Assembly (NCBI RefSeq): GCF_011075055.1
Contig: NC_058153.1
Location: forward strand, 6,138,001 to 6,202,000
Reading direction: 5' to 3'
DNA length: 64,000 nt
DNA from: Mangifera indica
Taxonomy: Eukaryota > Streptophyta > Magnoliopsida > Sapindales > Anacardiaceae
Position 1 is the first letter of the stretch, and every line of letters starts with the position of its first letter. The position numbers were made by a program, and so were the translations under genes. Below the pieces are notes generated by a model. It searched no databases and was not told where the DNA came from. It was given only the letters and a program-made list of their open reading frames with translations. Below are positions 47,514 to 58,864 of the stretch, piece after piece.

Positions 47514-47868
47514 CATGCTGCTACTAAATTTTATTTTTTATATGATTCTTCATTGTTGTACTTCAGGTTTATGTAACCGATGTATTTTTATTATGTTTCA
47601 AATGTGTAATTGTATTGTCATTTGATGTAATAAATTTAGTGTTACTTTATTTCAGTATTACTTTATTTTCTCTAATTGTTTCAATTGTGTAAATATTTGA
47701 GTAATTATACGTTTTTATTGTTTTTTCATGACAAGATCAAGTAAAAAATGAACTCAAATACGATACACATCCATATATAATCACAAATAAAGTATATCAT
47801 ATACATATAAACATACACTAAATATATACATCTACACATAGGAATAACGATAAATATACATCCGTGAG
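47514..47868. terminator. Intergenic 3' regions of the two convergent MULE genes
   Basis: 355 bp between two tail-to-tail stop codons, AT-rich. ATGTAATAAATTT near 47626 is a polyadenylation-like signal for mudrA. AT-rich sequence around 47720-47830 could serve the minus-strand gene. No coding signal. Confidence 0.5.
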
Positions 47869-49842
47869 CTACTCGATACAATGAAAGTACAACTGCGTCG
47901 CTAATCGTCGACGCATAGAGGTAGACGACTCCCGGGGGAAAACGTAGCTCCGTGACAACGCCAAACACTCAAAAAATCGCAACATAAATACGCCACAGTC
48001 ACCAGAGCCTATCCCCTGCTGAGGGACATCCGACGCTCGATGCAAAGTAAAGGGATCACGTCGTGGAGTCATCCTAGAAGCTGTCCAAAAACTCGTCGCC
48101 TCTAATAACGCGGGAATAAAGGTCATGTATGGTCGCATGCGCTGCTCCAAAGTCCTTATATTCCCTGTGAATGAAACCTCTGAATCGTACACTGTAATCG
48201 ACCACTCACGGAAATCTATAACTCCGGCGACCCAATGTGCGTTCCCGAAGTTTATAGGGATGAAAACCTATAAACAATGAGACATTTTAGTTACTTATCG
48301 TTGTCGTTATGTTCTTGAATGTAGTAGAAATATATATAAACTATACCTGATCGACCAGCCCCCATGGTTTGTATAACAATCCCGGGGTGTACGCTGCATC
48401 AACCATCCTCGTGAAGAGCCCCGAAAACTCAAACTCGCCAATCGGGGTGGTCTGCCAACTCTGCCAGGCCATCTCAATATGGCCTCCAAAGAATGTGTGG
48501 ACAGTCGTCCAACGCTGTGAGATAGTCGACTGGTGATCGTCCTGCTGCCGACGTAATAAAGCCAAAAAGGAATCCACATGCTAAAATGGTATAAACAAGT
48601 TCACGTGTTAGTTAGTAATAAATATATCTAGCTTTTTATGAAATTATAGGCAACTCACATCGTCAGTCAACCACTCGCGCAACTCTACAACAAGCCTCCA
48701 GAAGCTGGCCTTCGACTTCGACCCGATGAAGTAGACATCATGTGAGTCGGAAGCTGCAGCTCTGGTGTACCACGTGAGGAAAGATTCCTCACGCTCAGAG
48801 GCAGAGGATGGAATGGTCGTAGGTTGCCGTTTCGCCCTCCCTTTGAGTGGATTCGTATATGGGGTGCGAACCAGGGGACCCTTTCGGATGATCCGGCCAC
48901 GTGCTGTACGAACCATCTGCATGATCCCAAAAAAATAATTAATTCGTCATTCATCCTACGTAACAATTAGCATTAATCGATTTATCTTACCTTTTCCAAG
49001 TATGCGGGAGGAGGTTTAGCTGGATAATCCTGAATCACGGTCATCTCCACCACGCGTGCTCCCTCGGCGGACTAGATAATATAAATTTTGAACATCTCAA
49101 TGACCAATATATACAACTATTTATATACTAAGTATGATTGATATACCTCAATAGGGATGACCTCAAAATCGTCCTCCTGGAAGTCCTCCTCCTGTGAACC
49201 AATATCGTATGTCATCTGCCATACAGCGACGCCCCACGGGTAAGAATTAAACCCGTCCAAATGATCAACTAACTGTAAGTACTCCATGGACACCTTCTTT
49301 CGTCGATCATTGCCCAACAAAACCATATGTAGAATATACAACAAGGCAAGTTTGACAGCGTCAACATCGTCATCCCCCCATGGCCTCGATAAGAAAACAC
49401 GCTCGATGTCATGATACTGCACCTTCGGACAACCGCGAAAGTACGTAGATCTGATCCTATGTCCGGAGGAGCGAGGAATATATGAAGAAACATCGGTCCG
49501 ACGGCTAAACGAAAGCCCTGTCACCAACGCAAACTCGAATGGACTAAACCTCACATCAACCCCGCTAACCCTAAACCAAAACTCGTCTCTGGCAAAGGGT
49601 GGATGTAACTGTCGGAGTAAAAATGCATGAACCAATATCCCGCAGAATTTGGTTTCGGGTAAACGAAGGAAGGACCCGAAACACGTCCTCTCAAATAGTC
49701 GCAGCTGCTGAGGGGTCAATGTAGAAGAAATCCGGGATAATGTCGTACGCTGTGCACGAGATATCGCATCTGCCCGGAAGTGTCTGGACTCATCGGGAAT
49801 GCGCAACTCGCTCTCAATCCGTCTTCTTTTGCGAGAAATATC
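47869..49842 (-). CDS. ULP1-type cysteine protease with DUF1985 domain, MULE-borne, apparently intact
   Basis: Five exons on the minus strand, 49842-49147, 49071-48991, 48916-48659, 48580-48347 and 48267-47869, all with lengths divisible by three and phase-0 GT/AG introns. They give 555 codons without a stop. Exon one carries a DUF1985-like domain ([20 protein letters not shown] through [16 protein letters not shown]). The last exon carries the Ulp1/SENP fold: [13 protein letters not shown] (His), [10 protein letters not shown] (Asp), [16 protein letters not shown] (Gln and nucleophile Cys). The middle exons are a basic linker and a region of unknown role. The family removes SUMO-like proteins; the job of transposon copies is unknown. 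The acceptor at 49843 implies an upstream first exon, probably the MAKK exon at 52492-52503. Confidence 0.88.
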
Positions 49843-49984
49843 CTGTAACAATCACGTAAAATTTGTTAGATATTCACAAAAATAAATTTGTAAACAAATG
49901 TATTAGTGAAAAAAACATATAAAGATGAGAAATATCAAATAATTAAAAAGGAAACGACAAAACTTAACAAATAAGAACAGAAAT

Positions 49985-51865
49985 TCGAGTTCTATACGTT
50001 CAACTTCTGTAGAATGTTAACAATCGAAAAAGTTATCCTTAAATGACGGAAAATAGAAAAAACGAAACTGAAATTCATACTTTATAGGTTGAAATACCTT
50101 GAAGTGACGATAATCAGAAAATTGTTGGAAAGTTTTGAAAATACGAATCGATATATCCTAAAATGGTCAAATTTGAAAAACGGATGTGAAATTCAAATTC
50201 TATACGTTGAAGTACCTTAAAGTGACGATAATAAAAAATTCGTTCAGAGATCGTGAAAATACGAATCAATATAACCTAAAATGGTGAAATCTGAAAAAAC
50301 GGAACTTAAATTCGAATTCTATACGTTGAAATACTTTGAAGTGACGATACTCAAAAAATCATTCAGAAATCGTGAAAATACGAATCGATATATCCTAAAA
50401 TGGTGAATATCGAAAAAACGGAACTGAAATTCGAATTCTAAACGTTGAAATTCCTTAAAGTGACGATAAGTGAAAAATCGTTCGGAGATCATGAAAATAC
50501 GACTCGATATATTTCGAATTGGTGAAATTCGAAAAAACGGAGTTGCAATTCGAATTCCATACGTTAAAATACCTTAAAGTGACGATACTCAGAAAATCAT
50601 TCGGAAATCGTGAAAATACGAATCGATATATCCTAAAATGGTGAATTTCGAAAAAACGAAACTGAAATTCGAATTCTAAACGTAAAAATACCTTAAAGTG
50701 ACGATAATTGAAAAATCGTTCGGAGATCATGAAAAGACGATTCGATATATCCTGAAATTGTGAAATTCGAAAAAATGGAATTGCAATTCGAATTCGATAC
50801 GTTGAAATACCTTAAAGTGACGATACTCAGAAAATTATTCAGAAATCGTGAAAATACGAATCGATATAACCTAAAATGGTGAAATCTGAAAAAACGGCAC
50901 TGAAATTCGAATTCTATACGTTGAAATACTTTAAAGTGACGATACTCAAAAAATCATTCGAAAATCGTGAAAATAAGAATCGATATATCCTAAAATGGTG
51001 AATATCGAAAAAACGGAACTGAAATTCGAATTCTAAACGTTGAAATTCCTTAAAGTGACGATAAGTGAAAAATCGTTCGGAGATCATGAAAATACGACTC
51101 GATATATTTCGAATTGGTGAAATTCAAAAAAACGGAGTTGCAATTCGAATTCCATACGTTAAAATACCTTAAAGTGACAATACTCAGAAATTCATTCGGA
51201 AATCGTGAAAATACGAATCGATATATCCTAAAATGGTGAATTTCGAAAAAACGAAACTGAAATTCGAATTCTAAACGTTAAAATACCTTAAAGTGACGAT
51301 AATTGAAAAATCGTTCGGAGATCATGAAAAGACGATTCGATATACCCTGAAATTGTGAAATTCGAAAAAATGGAATTGCAATTCGAATTCGATACGTTGA
51401 AATACCTTAAAGTGACGATACTCAGAAAATTATTCAGAAATCGTGAAAATACGAATCGATATAACCTAAAATGGTGAAATCTGAAAAAACGGAACTGAAA
51501 TTCGAATTCTATACGTTGAAATACTTTAAAGTGACGATACTCGAAAAATCATTCGAAAATCGTGAAAATACGAATCGATATATCATAAAATGGTGAATAT
51601 CGAAAAAACGGAACTGAAATTCGAATTCTAAACGTTGAAATTCCTTAAAGTGACGATAAGTGAAAAATCGTTCGGAGCTCATGAAAATACGACTCGATAT
51701 ATTTCGAATTGGTGAAATTCGAAAAAACGGAGTTGCAATTCGAATTTCATACGTTAAAATACCTTAAAGTGACAATACTTAGAAATTCATTCGGAAATCG
51801 TGAAAATACGAATCGATATAACCTAAAATGGTGAAATCCAAAAAAACGGAACTGAAATTCGAATT
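49985..51865. repeat. Array of about sixteen 119-bp monomers in a 595-bp higher-order pattern
   Basis: Monomers share GAATTC(T/C)A(T/A)ACGTTGAAAT, ACCTTAAAGTGACGATA, AATCGTTCGGA(G/A)AT and ACGAATCGATATATCCTAAA. Variant markers such as CGAATTCCATACGTTAAAAT recur at 50551, 51146 and 51741, exactly 595 bp apart, so five monomers form a higher-order unit present about three times. On the minus strand it lies in the putative first intron of the protease gene. It is the inverted relative of the monomers at 44215-44565. Confidence 0.92.
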
Positions 51866-52132
51866 CGGAAAAACGAAACTGAAATGACGTCGTTACATCA
51901 TAAGTTGTGTCAAAAAACACCAAAATTTGAAAACTCGAATTTGAAATTTGAAAAATACATATAGAAAAACCTAAAACAGAAAAAACGGATATAAAATTCG
52001 AAAACTACCCGATCAGAAACCGTGGATGAGAAAAATCTCAATTTAACCCCAAATGAAAATTCTTTAATTAAAAGGTCTAATGTTACATCCAAAATTTCCA
52101 TAAAACCCCCTTTCTTGTAATGAATCTCATCC

Positions 52133-53230
52133 AGCTCTCCAAGATTTTAAAAAACCCAATTTACCCCCCAACTAATAGGAAACAGGCGCTGCCGTGGGAA
52201 ATGACGTTCTGCTGTGGGAAATTCCGTTCCCACGGCAGACTGCCGATCCACATTTCAGCCAATTTCGGCCAATTTTTGGTCGTTTTGACCTCCGATTTTT
52301 GCATAAATCAAATCCACACATTCTATAACATAAAACCCCTCAATCAATTCAACAAAAACAACCAAAAATCCAAACATTTCAAGCAATATTCAAAGCGTAA
52401 ACCCTAGAATTTCAAACCCAAAATTCTCAATCAAATCTCAATTATATCAGCAATAAATTGATCCAAACAAGATTACGGGAGATATACTAACCTTCTTTGC
52501 CATTTTCGGTTGCCGGGAAGCTCCAAAATCGACGGAAATGACGTTGCCGTGGGATTGACGTGGGAGGAGGAAAATTTTTGCGATTTTTCGTGGAATGCAC
52601 AGTAAAATCAGAGCTGCCGTGGGAAATTTTGCTTTGTATATAAAGGGGGGCAGGTTCGTAATTTTGCTTTTCCCACGACAACCTGCGAAATTACAAAAAA
52701 ACCCGACGTGGGATAATGATTTCCCCGACACCCCAATGTTTTAAAAAAGCCAGTTTACACCCCCACAACCCATTGTTCATTCAACTGCCGTGGGAGAATT
52801 CGTCCTGCCGTGGGAAATTCCGTTCCCACGGCAGCTGCCGTTCCATTCGGCAGCCAATTTCGGCCAATTTTTGGTCGTTTCGACCTCCGATTTTCACATA
52901 AATCAAATCTACATATTGTATAACATAAAACCCCTCAATCAATTCAACAAAAACAACCAAAAATTGAAACATTTTAAGCATTATTCAAACCGTAAACCCT
53001 AAAATTTCAAACCCAAAATTCTCAATCAAATCGCAATAATATGAGTTATAACTTGATCCAAACAAGATTACGGAAGATGTGATAACATTAATTTCCATTT
53101 TCGGTTACCGGAAAGCAAGAAAATTGGCGGAAATGACGTTCGCCGTGGGATGGCCGTGGGATGTGGAAAAAATTCGAATTTTCTTTGAATTGCACAGTGA
53201 AAATTTGCTGTGTTTATATATGGGGGCAGT
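52133..53230. repeat. Two-copy 595-bp direct duplication near the right MULE end
   Basis: 52133-52728 and 52729-53230 align with offsets of 594-595 bp: TTTTAAAAAA at 52145 and 52739, GGCCAATTTTTGGTCGTTT at 52267 and 52862. Both contain repeated CTGCCGTGGGA motifs, palindromic CCCACGGCAG blocks, and on the minus strand a TATA-like box followed by a leader. Confidence 0.9.
52492..52645 (-). promoter_or_regulatory. Putative promoter and first coding exon (MAKK) of the MULE protease gene
   Basis: On the minus strand a TATA-like TTTATATAC lies at 52636-52644. About 135 bp downstream, ATGGCAAAGAAG/GTTAGT (52503-52492) gives Met-Ala-Lys-Lys and a good donor. Splicing to the acceptor TTGTTACAG/GATATT at 49843 is in phase and yields [17 protein letters not shown]. 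The second copy of the duplication (about 53070-53222) has the TATA-like box but a changed exon (ATGGAAATTAATG), suggesting it is a spare or dead promoter. Inference only. Confidence 0.5.
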
Positions 53231-53330
53231 TTCGTCATTTCACAAAACATGGGCATTTTTGCTTAAACCTGAATTTTTTGGGTAATTTCGCTTAGACCCC
53301 TTTAATTTTGCCTAGTTTTTAAAATTTCCC
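53180..53330 (-). repeat. Right terminal inverted repeat region of the MULE
   Basis: Ends AAAATTTCCC at 53330, the inverse of the left GGGAAATTTT, followed by target duplication TTAAAAAAA at 53331-53339. Confidence 0.85.
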
Positions 53331-53450
53331 TTAAAAAAAAAAATAACAACGACAAACAAAGAGGGTTGAGGTGAGAAAGAGGTCAATTTGCCCCACTAAC
53401 TCTTGGGAACTTGGGCCCTCGATAAAGGGGAAGTTTGATATATTGTCGGC

Positions 53451-54634
53451 TCAAAAAAAAATTTTAAAAAAAAAAAAAGGGGTCAGGTATTGGGTTATTG
53501 GCCCCACGACTCTGATTGTGTTAGCGTGGGCCTCCTGCATTACAAGATTCTCTAAACATGTAATTACTGCAGTGGCAGAGGCAGTCACTAATCTTTTGAG
53601 ATTGATCAAGTTTGAGGCTGAGGTTGAAGTTGAGGCTGAGGTTGAAGTTGAACTACTTAATTTACTTGATATTTCCTTCACAACACCTTCAATAAATTCT
53701 GCTTCATACCTGCAATGCAAATCAAAATATATATTCAATTTATATATTCACTAATAAACAACATCATTTTTCTAAAATACCAACTAAATTATATCGTCTA
53801 TTCTATATACTTACAACTCATACTTCATATTTCTGCTTTGCTAATTAATTATACTCTCTACCCTCTACATCTATATTTTTAACACACAATAAGGCTTTAA
53901 GATTAATGAATTTTTACCTATCCTTCAACTCCCTCCCAGACAGATTAGTGATCTCCATCAAAGCAATGACCAATTAATTATTATAAGCTAAAAAAATCAA
54001 TTCAGAACTAAAAGAAAGTTATGTTTAAAACATTTCAGAGACACTGACCAATTAATTATTATTAGTTAAACAAATCAATATTCTGTTTCCACAGAAAACA
54101 TATGTAGTAAGAAAAAAAAATACTAAAAGTAAGTACTGGAAATTAGGCTCTGCATATTGTAATAAAGAATATTTACCCATCCTTCAAGTGAAATCCAGAA
54201 AGATCGGACACCTCCTTTAGACTCTTCCTCCACATTTGCACTTTCTCTATATTCTCCTCAAAGCTTTCTTCATGCCCAGAAAATGCTTCTTTAAACACTC
54301 CTTCTTGATGTCTTGGTTCATAGGGCTCCACACCATAGAATACTGGAATAACTATTTGTCCCATTGTGTTTTTACATTTAACAATCGTAACGAGTTCATC
54401 TAAACATTGAATATTAGAAGCATAGCTTTTTGAGAAAACAACAATTGAAATTCTTGAGTCTTCAATTCTATTTGAAATGGGAATTTCTCTTTCAAATTCA
54501 TTGTCACCCTTAAAAACTTTAACTCCTTTTCGATCCAACGCAGCATATAAATGATCTGTGAAGTTCTTGCCGGTGTCTTCACTTTGAAAGTTTAGAAATA
54601 CATCGTATTTGCAACGAACTGTTTGGTTTCTCAT
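53451..54634 (-). pseudogene. Truncated TIR-domain gene of the TIR-NLR family
   Basis: Exon one (54634-54177) encodes MRNQTVRCKYDVFLNFQSED with TGKNFTDHLYAALDRKGVKV, SRISIVVFSKSYASN, CLDELVTIVKCK and GQIVIPVFYGVEPYEPRHQ, a full-length TIR fold ending SGFHLKDG. In plant immune receptors this domain is an NAD-cleaving signalling module; the Glu of CLDEL, placed at the catalytic position, is kept. The family usually has about four more residues before the IE(E/D)SRIS block, so a small in-frame deletion is likely. Exon two (53709-53451, acceptor TTGCAG) adds YEAEFIEGVVKEISSKL and then a Ser/Thr-Ala-rich repeat. No NB-ARC or LRR follows. It may be a truncated TIR-only gene or a pseudogene; which one cannot be settled from sequence. 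Confidence 0.7.
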
Positions 54635-54643
54635 GATAAACAA

Positions 54644-56180
54644 TCTGTTTGGAAAATAAAAATAATAAATTTAATTTCTAAAATCAAAGATGAAACTCAG
54701 ATCTGTGCAAAATTTAAGATCTCTGAAGAAATATGGATCATGGAAAAAAAAAAATCATTATTCCTTTCCAATTACTAATAGTTCCTTAATACAAAGATTT
54801 GCAGCTTTATATTTCGAAAAGAAATTAAGTCTTTTATGAATGTGAAAGTACTCAAAAATCATATCAACTGTCACATATATGTTCGTTTATCGTAACTAGG
54901 ACTTCATAGGTTCAATAAACAGACTTTTTTCTGAGCATTTACATAGATTTTGCGTAGATCTGTATAATTAAACTATAGATCTGAAGAACTAAACTAACAT
55001 CAATTAATATTTTGGTCACGATTAGAGTTTTGTTGGAGTTTTTCCCTTTTTTAGGGATCTCATTGAATTGTAAAGCAGTTTCCCTATTTTTCTCTGACAT
55101 TAAAATAACTGATATTTAAGCGAAAATACAAAACAAAACCAAGAACGTTTGGAGAACTTACCGCTTTGAAGGAGTTGCACAGATCTGAAAGATGAACTCC
55201 GAGTCAAAGAAAGCAAAACTTTTTTGTTTTGCGAATCGAAGAAAATGCACAAATTAAGATCGCAGTCTCACACAAAGGAAATTCAACCCCCTACAGTTTT
55301 GGATGTTTTTGACCAAACATTTCGGAAATTATCTGTCACAGGGCGGAACTGGGCCATTTTAGGGTAGGCTCAGGACCATCATCCTTAATTCTAAATTTTT
55401 GTTGATAGAGTTAAACAAGCCCAACCTTATTTATTTCAGCAGGCCTTCCCTTTATTCTAAAATTTTTGAACCTGCCCACTAAATTGCCATAACCACCTAA
55501 AATCTAAAACTCAATTTTTATTTAATCCAAAACCCTAACCTCACAGCCTTGCTAGCTCCCATTGAAATGCTGCATGTACATTTCGTTTCGTTTTGCACAA
55601 TTTGTTATTTAAAAACAGAAATGTTGATGAGTCTATTTGTTTGTGGCTTTCTATTAGTCTGAACTTTCATTTTTTTCCTTTCTTGCTTAAATTTCATTCA
55701 CTCAGCAAGACCCTTTTTTTTTTTGGTTTTTCAAATTGATTTTTTAACGTCGTAATCTACTTAGTTGATGTTGCATGGTGGCAATAAAGTATTTTTTTGT
55801 AATGTTGGTTTTAATAATTTTGCATTGTTTAATTATGGTTACTTTAAATCTTTAACTTCCTTATTTGTTACAAATGTTAGGGTAGGATATATATCCTGGA
55901 CTTAAGCATTAAGGAGGATGAATAATGAATAAGCAATAATTTTTCTTCTCTAAACAATCTCTGTTCTTCTATTTTTCTATTATTTTCTAATTTGTGCATC
56001 AGTTGGTATTAGAGGACATAGCTAAGAATACCTGTCATCAAGAGCTAAAAAGGGAGATGTCTCATATGGAACAAGAATCTGAGATTCGCACATTGATTGG
56101 AGGATTGAGCCTCTAGAACGTGGAAGTTTTGTTTGCCAAAAAGGTAGTTGAATCTTCAAAAGTAAAGCAATCTTCATCTT
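54644..56180. other. Region upstream of the TIR gene, no further gene seen
   Basis: Up to about 55230 this would be the 5' flank or UTR of the minus-strand TIR gene (AGATCTGTGCAACTCCTTCAA-type sequence on the minus strand at about 55170-55190). The rest is AT-rich without recognisable coding sequence. Confidence 0.45.
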
Positions 56181-56858
56181 CAAAAGATGATAGCATTTGC
56201 AAGCAACTGAATTAGTAAGGGCTTGAGCATGAGTCACCTTAGCATGCAAATATCCCATAGCAGTTTTTGGCATGAAATAAGTCAGCAGTTATATTTACAT
56301 TGTTTCACTACATTAGGGTGTTGTGTTTTCACGAGAGACTTGTTTGTGTGGCCATATTAGTGGGACAAGATCCCATAAGCCATTATCAGTTGATAATAGT
56401 TTTCAGAGGATTTACAAACAGCCATAAAATTATGTTTTATCATTTATGTTTTCACAAGGGTTGTCGTGATGGGAACCTGCTAAAACCCTTCATGAGGGTT
56501 GTGTATGTAAGGTTTGACTCTAGTTAAGTTTTACTCAATATGGTTGGGGTTCCGAATCCATGCCTCAACCTAGTTCAATTGACATAGTAGTTTACAATTT
56601 TCATTACATGATTTATAAATGTTTTCACGATTTTGAAAGTTGATTTCTCACATGCGTCACATGTCATGTTATCCTAGTTAGTGTTGAGACTTATGTATTC
56701 TAGTTTACAGAGCAAATTAAAAAATAACAAATACGCAATTATTAAGAAAAGAAAAGTTAGCAGTTAAGCAAGCTTAGATACCAAAAAAGTCATCCACTGG
56801 CTATGTATTTGTCTTTTATTCTTTCTTTTTATGTGTTTGCAATGAGCGGAGTTAATTC
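56180..56858. repeat. Segmental duplication, copy 1 (partner 58865-59550)
   Basis: Shares long near-identical stretches with 58865-59550, for example CAAGCAACTGA(A/G)TTAGTAAGGGC and ATCCCATAAGCCATTATCAG. It ends where family A copy 3 begins (GGAGTTAATTCA/TAC), while the partner continues GGAGTTGATTCAGCC. Confidence 0.9.
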
Positions 56859-57960
56859 ATACAATACATATGATTGTGCAATCATACAGACAAGAATGGT
56901 AGTGTAATGATATTACACCCTAGAATGACATATGCTATGTACGCTTGTTCAGAGAATACATATGATCGTGAATGGTAGTGCAATGATATTACACCTCAGA
57001 ATGACATGTACTACGTAAACTTGTTCATAAAATACAAGTGGTTGTGCAATGATAAGAAACTTCAGGATTGTTACACTTTGGTCCTTAGGTACAATCAATA
57101 GTACTTTTAGCCCAAAGACCTTCCGAGACTCAATATCCTCTATTTAGATTATAGATCAAATTCATCTAGAATAATCTTATATTTAAATAGTTTGATCAAC
57201 TTTTTTTATGTGTGACCTATAGACTTTTTGCTAGGTTAGTAATGACTAGATTTGTGTCAATGTTTTGACCAAGCATCCGTTCATATAGACATGATCGTGC
57301 GCTTGTTCATACAATACACATAATTGTGTGTTCATATAAAAAAGAATGGTAGTGTAATGATATTGCAACCTAGAATGACATTTATAGTGTGCACCCATAT
57401 CCGTGTTGCACTAAGTTGTGAATGAACAACTTTGACATGTGAAATTTGTTATCATCTTTCGATGAAATTGTTCAACATTATGATAATTATGTCTTTATTA
57501 CTCTTGTCATTGGTCATGATAATAGCAAACCTATGAATAGTTTTGAAAATGACTACTTAATATGCACATAGAATCCTCACAATCAATTGTCATGCAATTA
57601 GTCTCTCATCACGGTTTAACTATTTTAAAGACATTTATCTAAATTGCAAGAATAAGATAAAGAAAATGTCATATTTCATTAATTAAAATTAGTAATATTT
57701 ATCAATTACATTGATGACGATTAGTTCTAAGACACTACCCTGATAGATATTTCCAACACTAATGCTTGTAAATAGCCCTTAATTATACAACTTAATTGGT
57801 ATAACACAACTTACATATTCCAGCAAAACTGTAGAGCTAACTTTTCCTGCTTACATGGTGTGTTCGTTTCCCTCATTTAGCTTCAATATGTTGAGCTAAG
57901 ATAATGTTTGAACTGAAATTAATTGACTAAACGTTTTAACAAATATCATATAATTAAGTT
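56859..57960. repeat. Family A repeat, copy 3
   Basis: Shares blocks with copies 1 and 2 (CTTTTAGCCCAAAGACCTTC, AAGATAAAGAAAATGTCATA, CTGCTTACATGGTGTGTT). Unlike copy 1 it runs on without the gypsy relic: TTCAATATG continues directly to TTGAGCTAAGATAATG. It also lacks the central block found at about 640-1080 of copy 1. Confidence 0.8.
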
Positions 57961-58189
57961 AAGCATAAATTATGTTAAGGAGATTGTATAGCAAAAAATA
58001 TAAAGAATAATAGGTAAACATATATATATATATATATAGGGCAGAGTCCTTTCCAAATTAAAAAGAAAAAACGCACACACACGCCATCTAATAAATAAAT
58101 AAATAATTAATAGATTGTATATTCCCATGTGCTAAATGTATATATGATTCCCCAACAGAAACAAAAGCATCTAATTCCCCGACAAAAAA
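57961..58189. other. Short AT-rich stretch with TA microsatellite
   Basis: A TA repeat lies at about 58020-58038. AATAATTAATAGATTGTATATT near 58104 matches the region left of the MULE (about 41929). No gene. Confidence 0.5.
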
Positions 58190-58580
58190 TTAAAAAAAAA
58201 AAAAAAAAAGAGTGGTGAGGGGGGTCAATGGTCGATTGGCCCCACTAACTCTGCGTGTCTGGGCCTGCATTACAAGATTCTCTAAAAATGTAATTACTCC
58301 AGTGGCATTGATAAAGTTTGAGGCTGAGCATGACGTTGAGGCTGAAGTTGAAGTTGAAGTTGAAGTTGAAGTTGAAGTTGAACTAGTTAATTTACTTGAT
58401 ATTTCCTTCACAACACCTTCAATAAATTCTGCTTCATACCTGCAACATCATTCAATTTATTTTTTTTAATCAATAAACAACATCATTTTTCTGAAAGACC
58501 AACTAAATTATATCATCTATTCTATATACTAATAACTCATACTTCCATATTTCTGCTTTGCTAATTATTTCGCCAACTTC
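58190..58580 (-). pseudogene. Second copy of TIR-gene exon 2 (TIR exon missing)
   Basis: Closely parallels 53370-53860: the minus strand reads KEISSKLTSSTSTSTSTSTS, then a tail with ITFLENLVMQ, and the same acceptor region CTTCATACCTGCAA. The Ser/Thr repeat comes from an expanded GAAGTT trinucleotide-pair run (58340-58380). After about 58575 similarity to copy 1 ends, and no TIR exon is present before 58865. Confidence 0.75.
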
Positions 58581-58864
58581 CTATAAGATAGAGAAAGGGA
58601 TGGTGATGTTATTATAGGTGGTGATGACAATTGAGTTGATTATAAATGTGAGATTCTAGTTGATGACTGGGGCTATGGTTTCCCAACTTTTGTAGAAATT
58701 GATTTATAGATTTTCAAATCTATAAAATGGTCCATCTGTCATATTTGTAACACTAGGGTGAAATTTGTAAAAAATTATTCTTATAAGTTAAATGGAATGT
58801 TATGCTTATAAGTTAAACAACGATTTATACCCATGTAGTGTATGTTATGAAGGCATGATACCTG

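Larger units (their letters stand above)
42095..53330 (+). mobile_element. 11.2-kb Mutator-like element carrying mudrA and a ULP1-type protease gene
   Basis: The ends are GGGAAATTTTAAAAAATAGCC and the complement of GGGAAATTTTAAAAACTAGGC; looser similarity (AAGC(C/G)AAA(A/T)T blocks) extends about 150 bp inward. Perfect 9-bp target duplications TTAAAAAAA lie at 42086-42094 and 53331-53339. Inside are two convergent genes: a mudrA transposase (plus) and a DUF1985 + Ulp1 peptidase gene (minus). Also inside are a 393-bp tandem array, a 119-bp-unit array present on both sides in opposite orientation, and a 595-bp duplication. MULEs carrying ULP genes (KAONASHI, CUMULE) are known. Together, a near-complete autonomous-type element with one visible defect in the transposase. 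Confidence 0.92.

Noticed and set aside
50455..50730. Phe/Arg-rich ORF on the minus strand
   Set aside because: It is a translation of the 119-bp tandem monomers.
49985..51865. Possible centromeric satellite
   Set aside because: Higher-order structure resembles satellites, but the array is short, bounded by MULE genes and lies within the element's target duplications.
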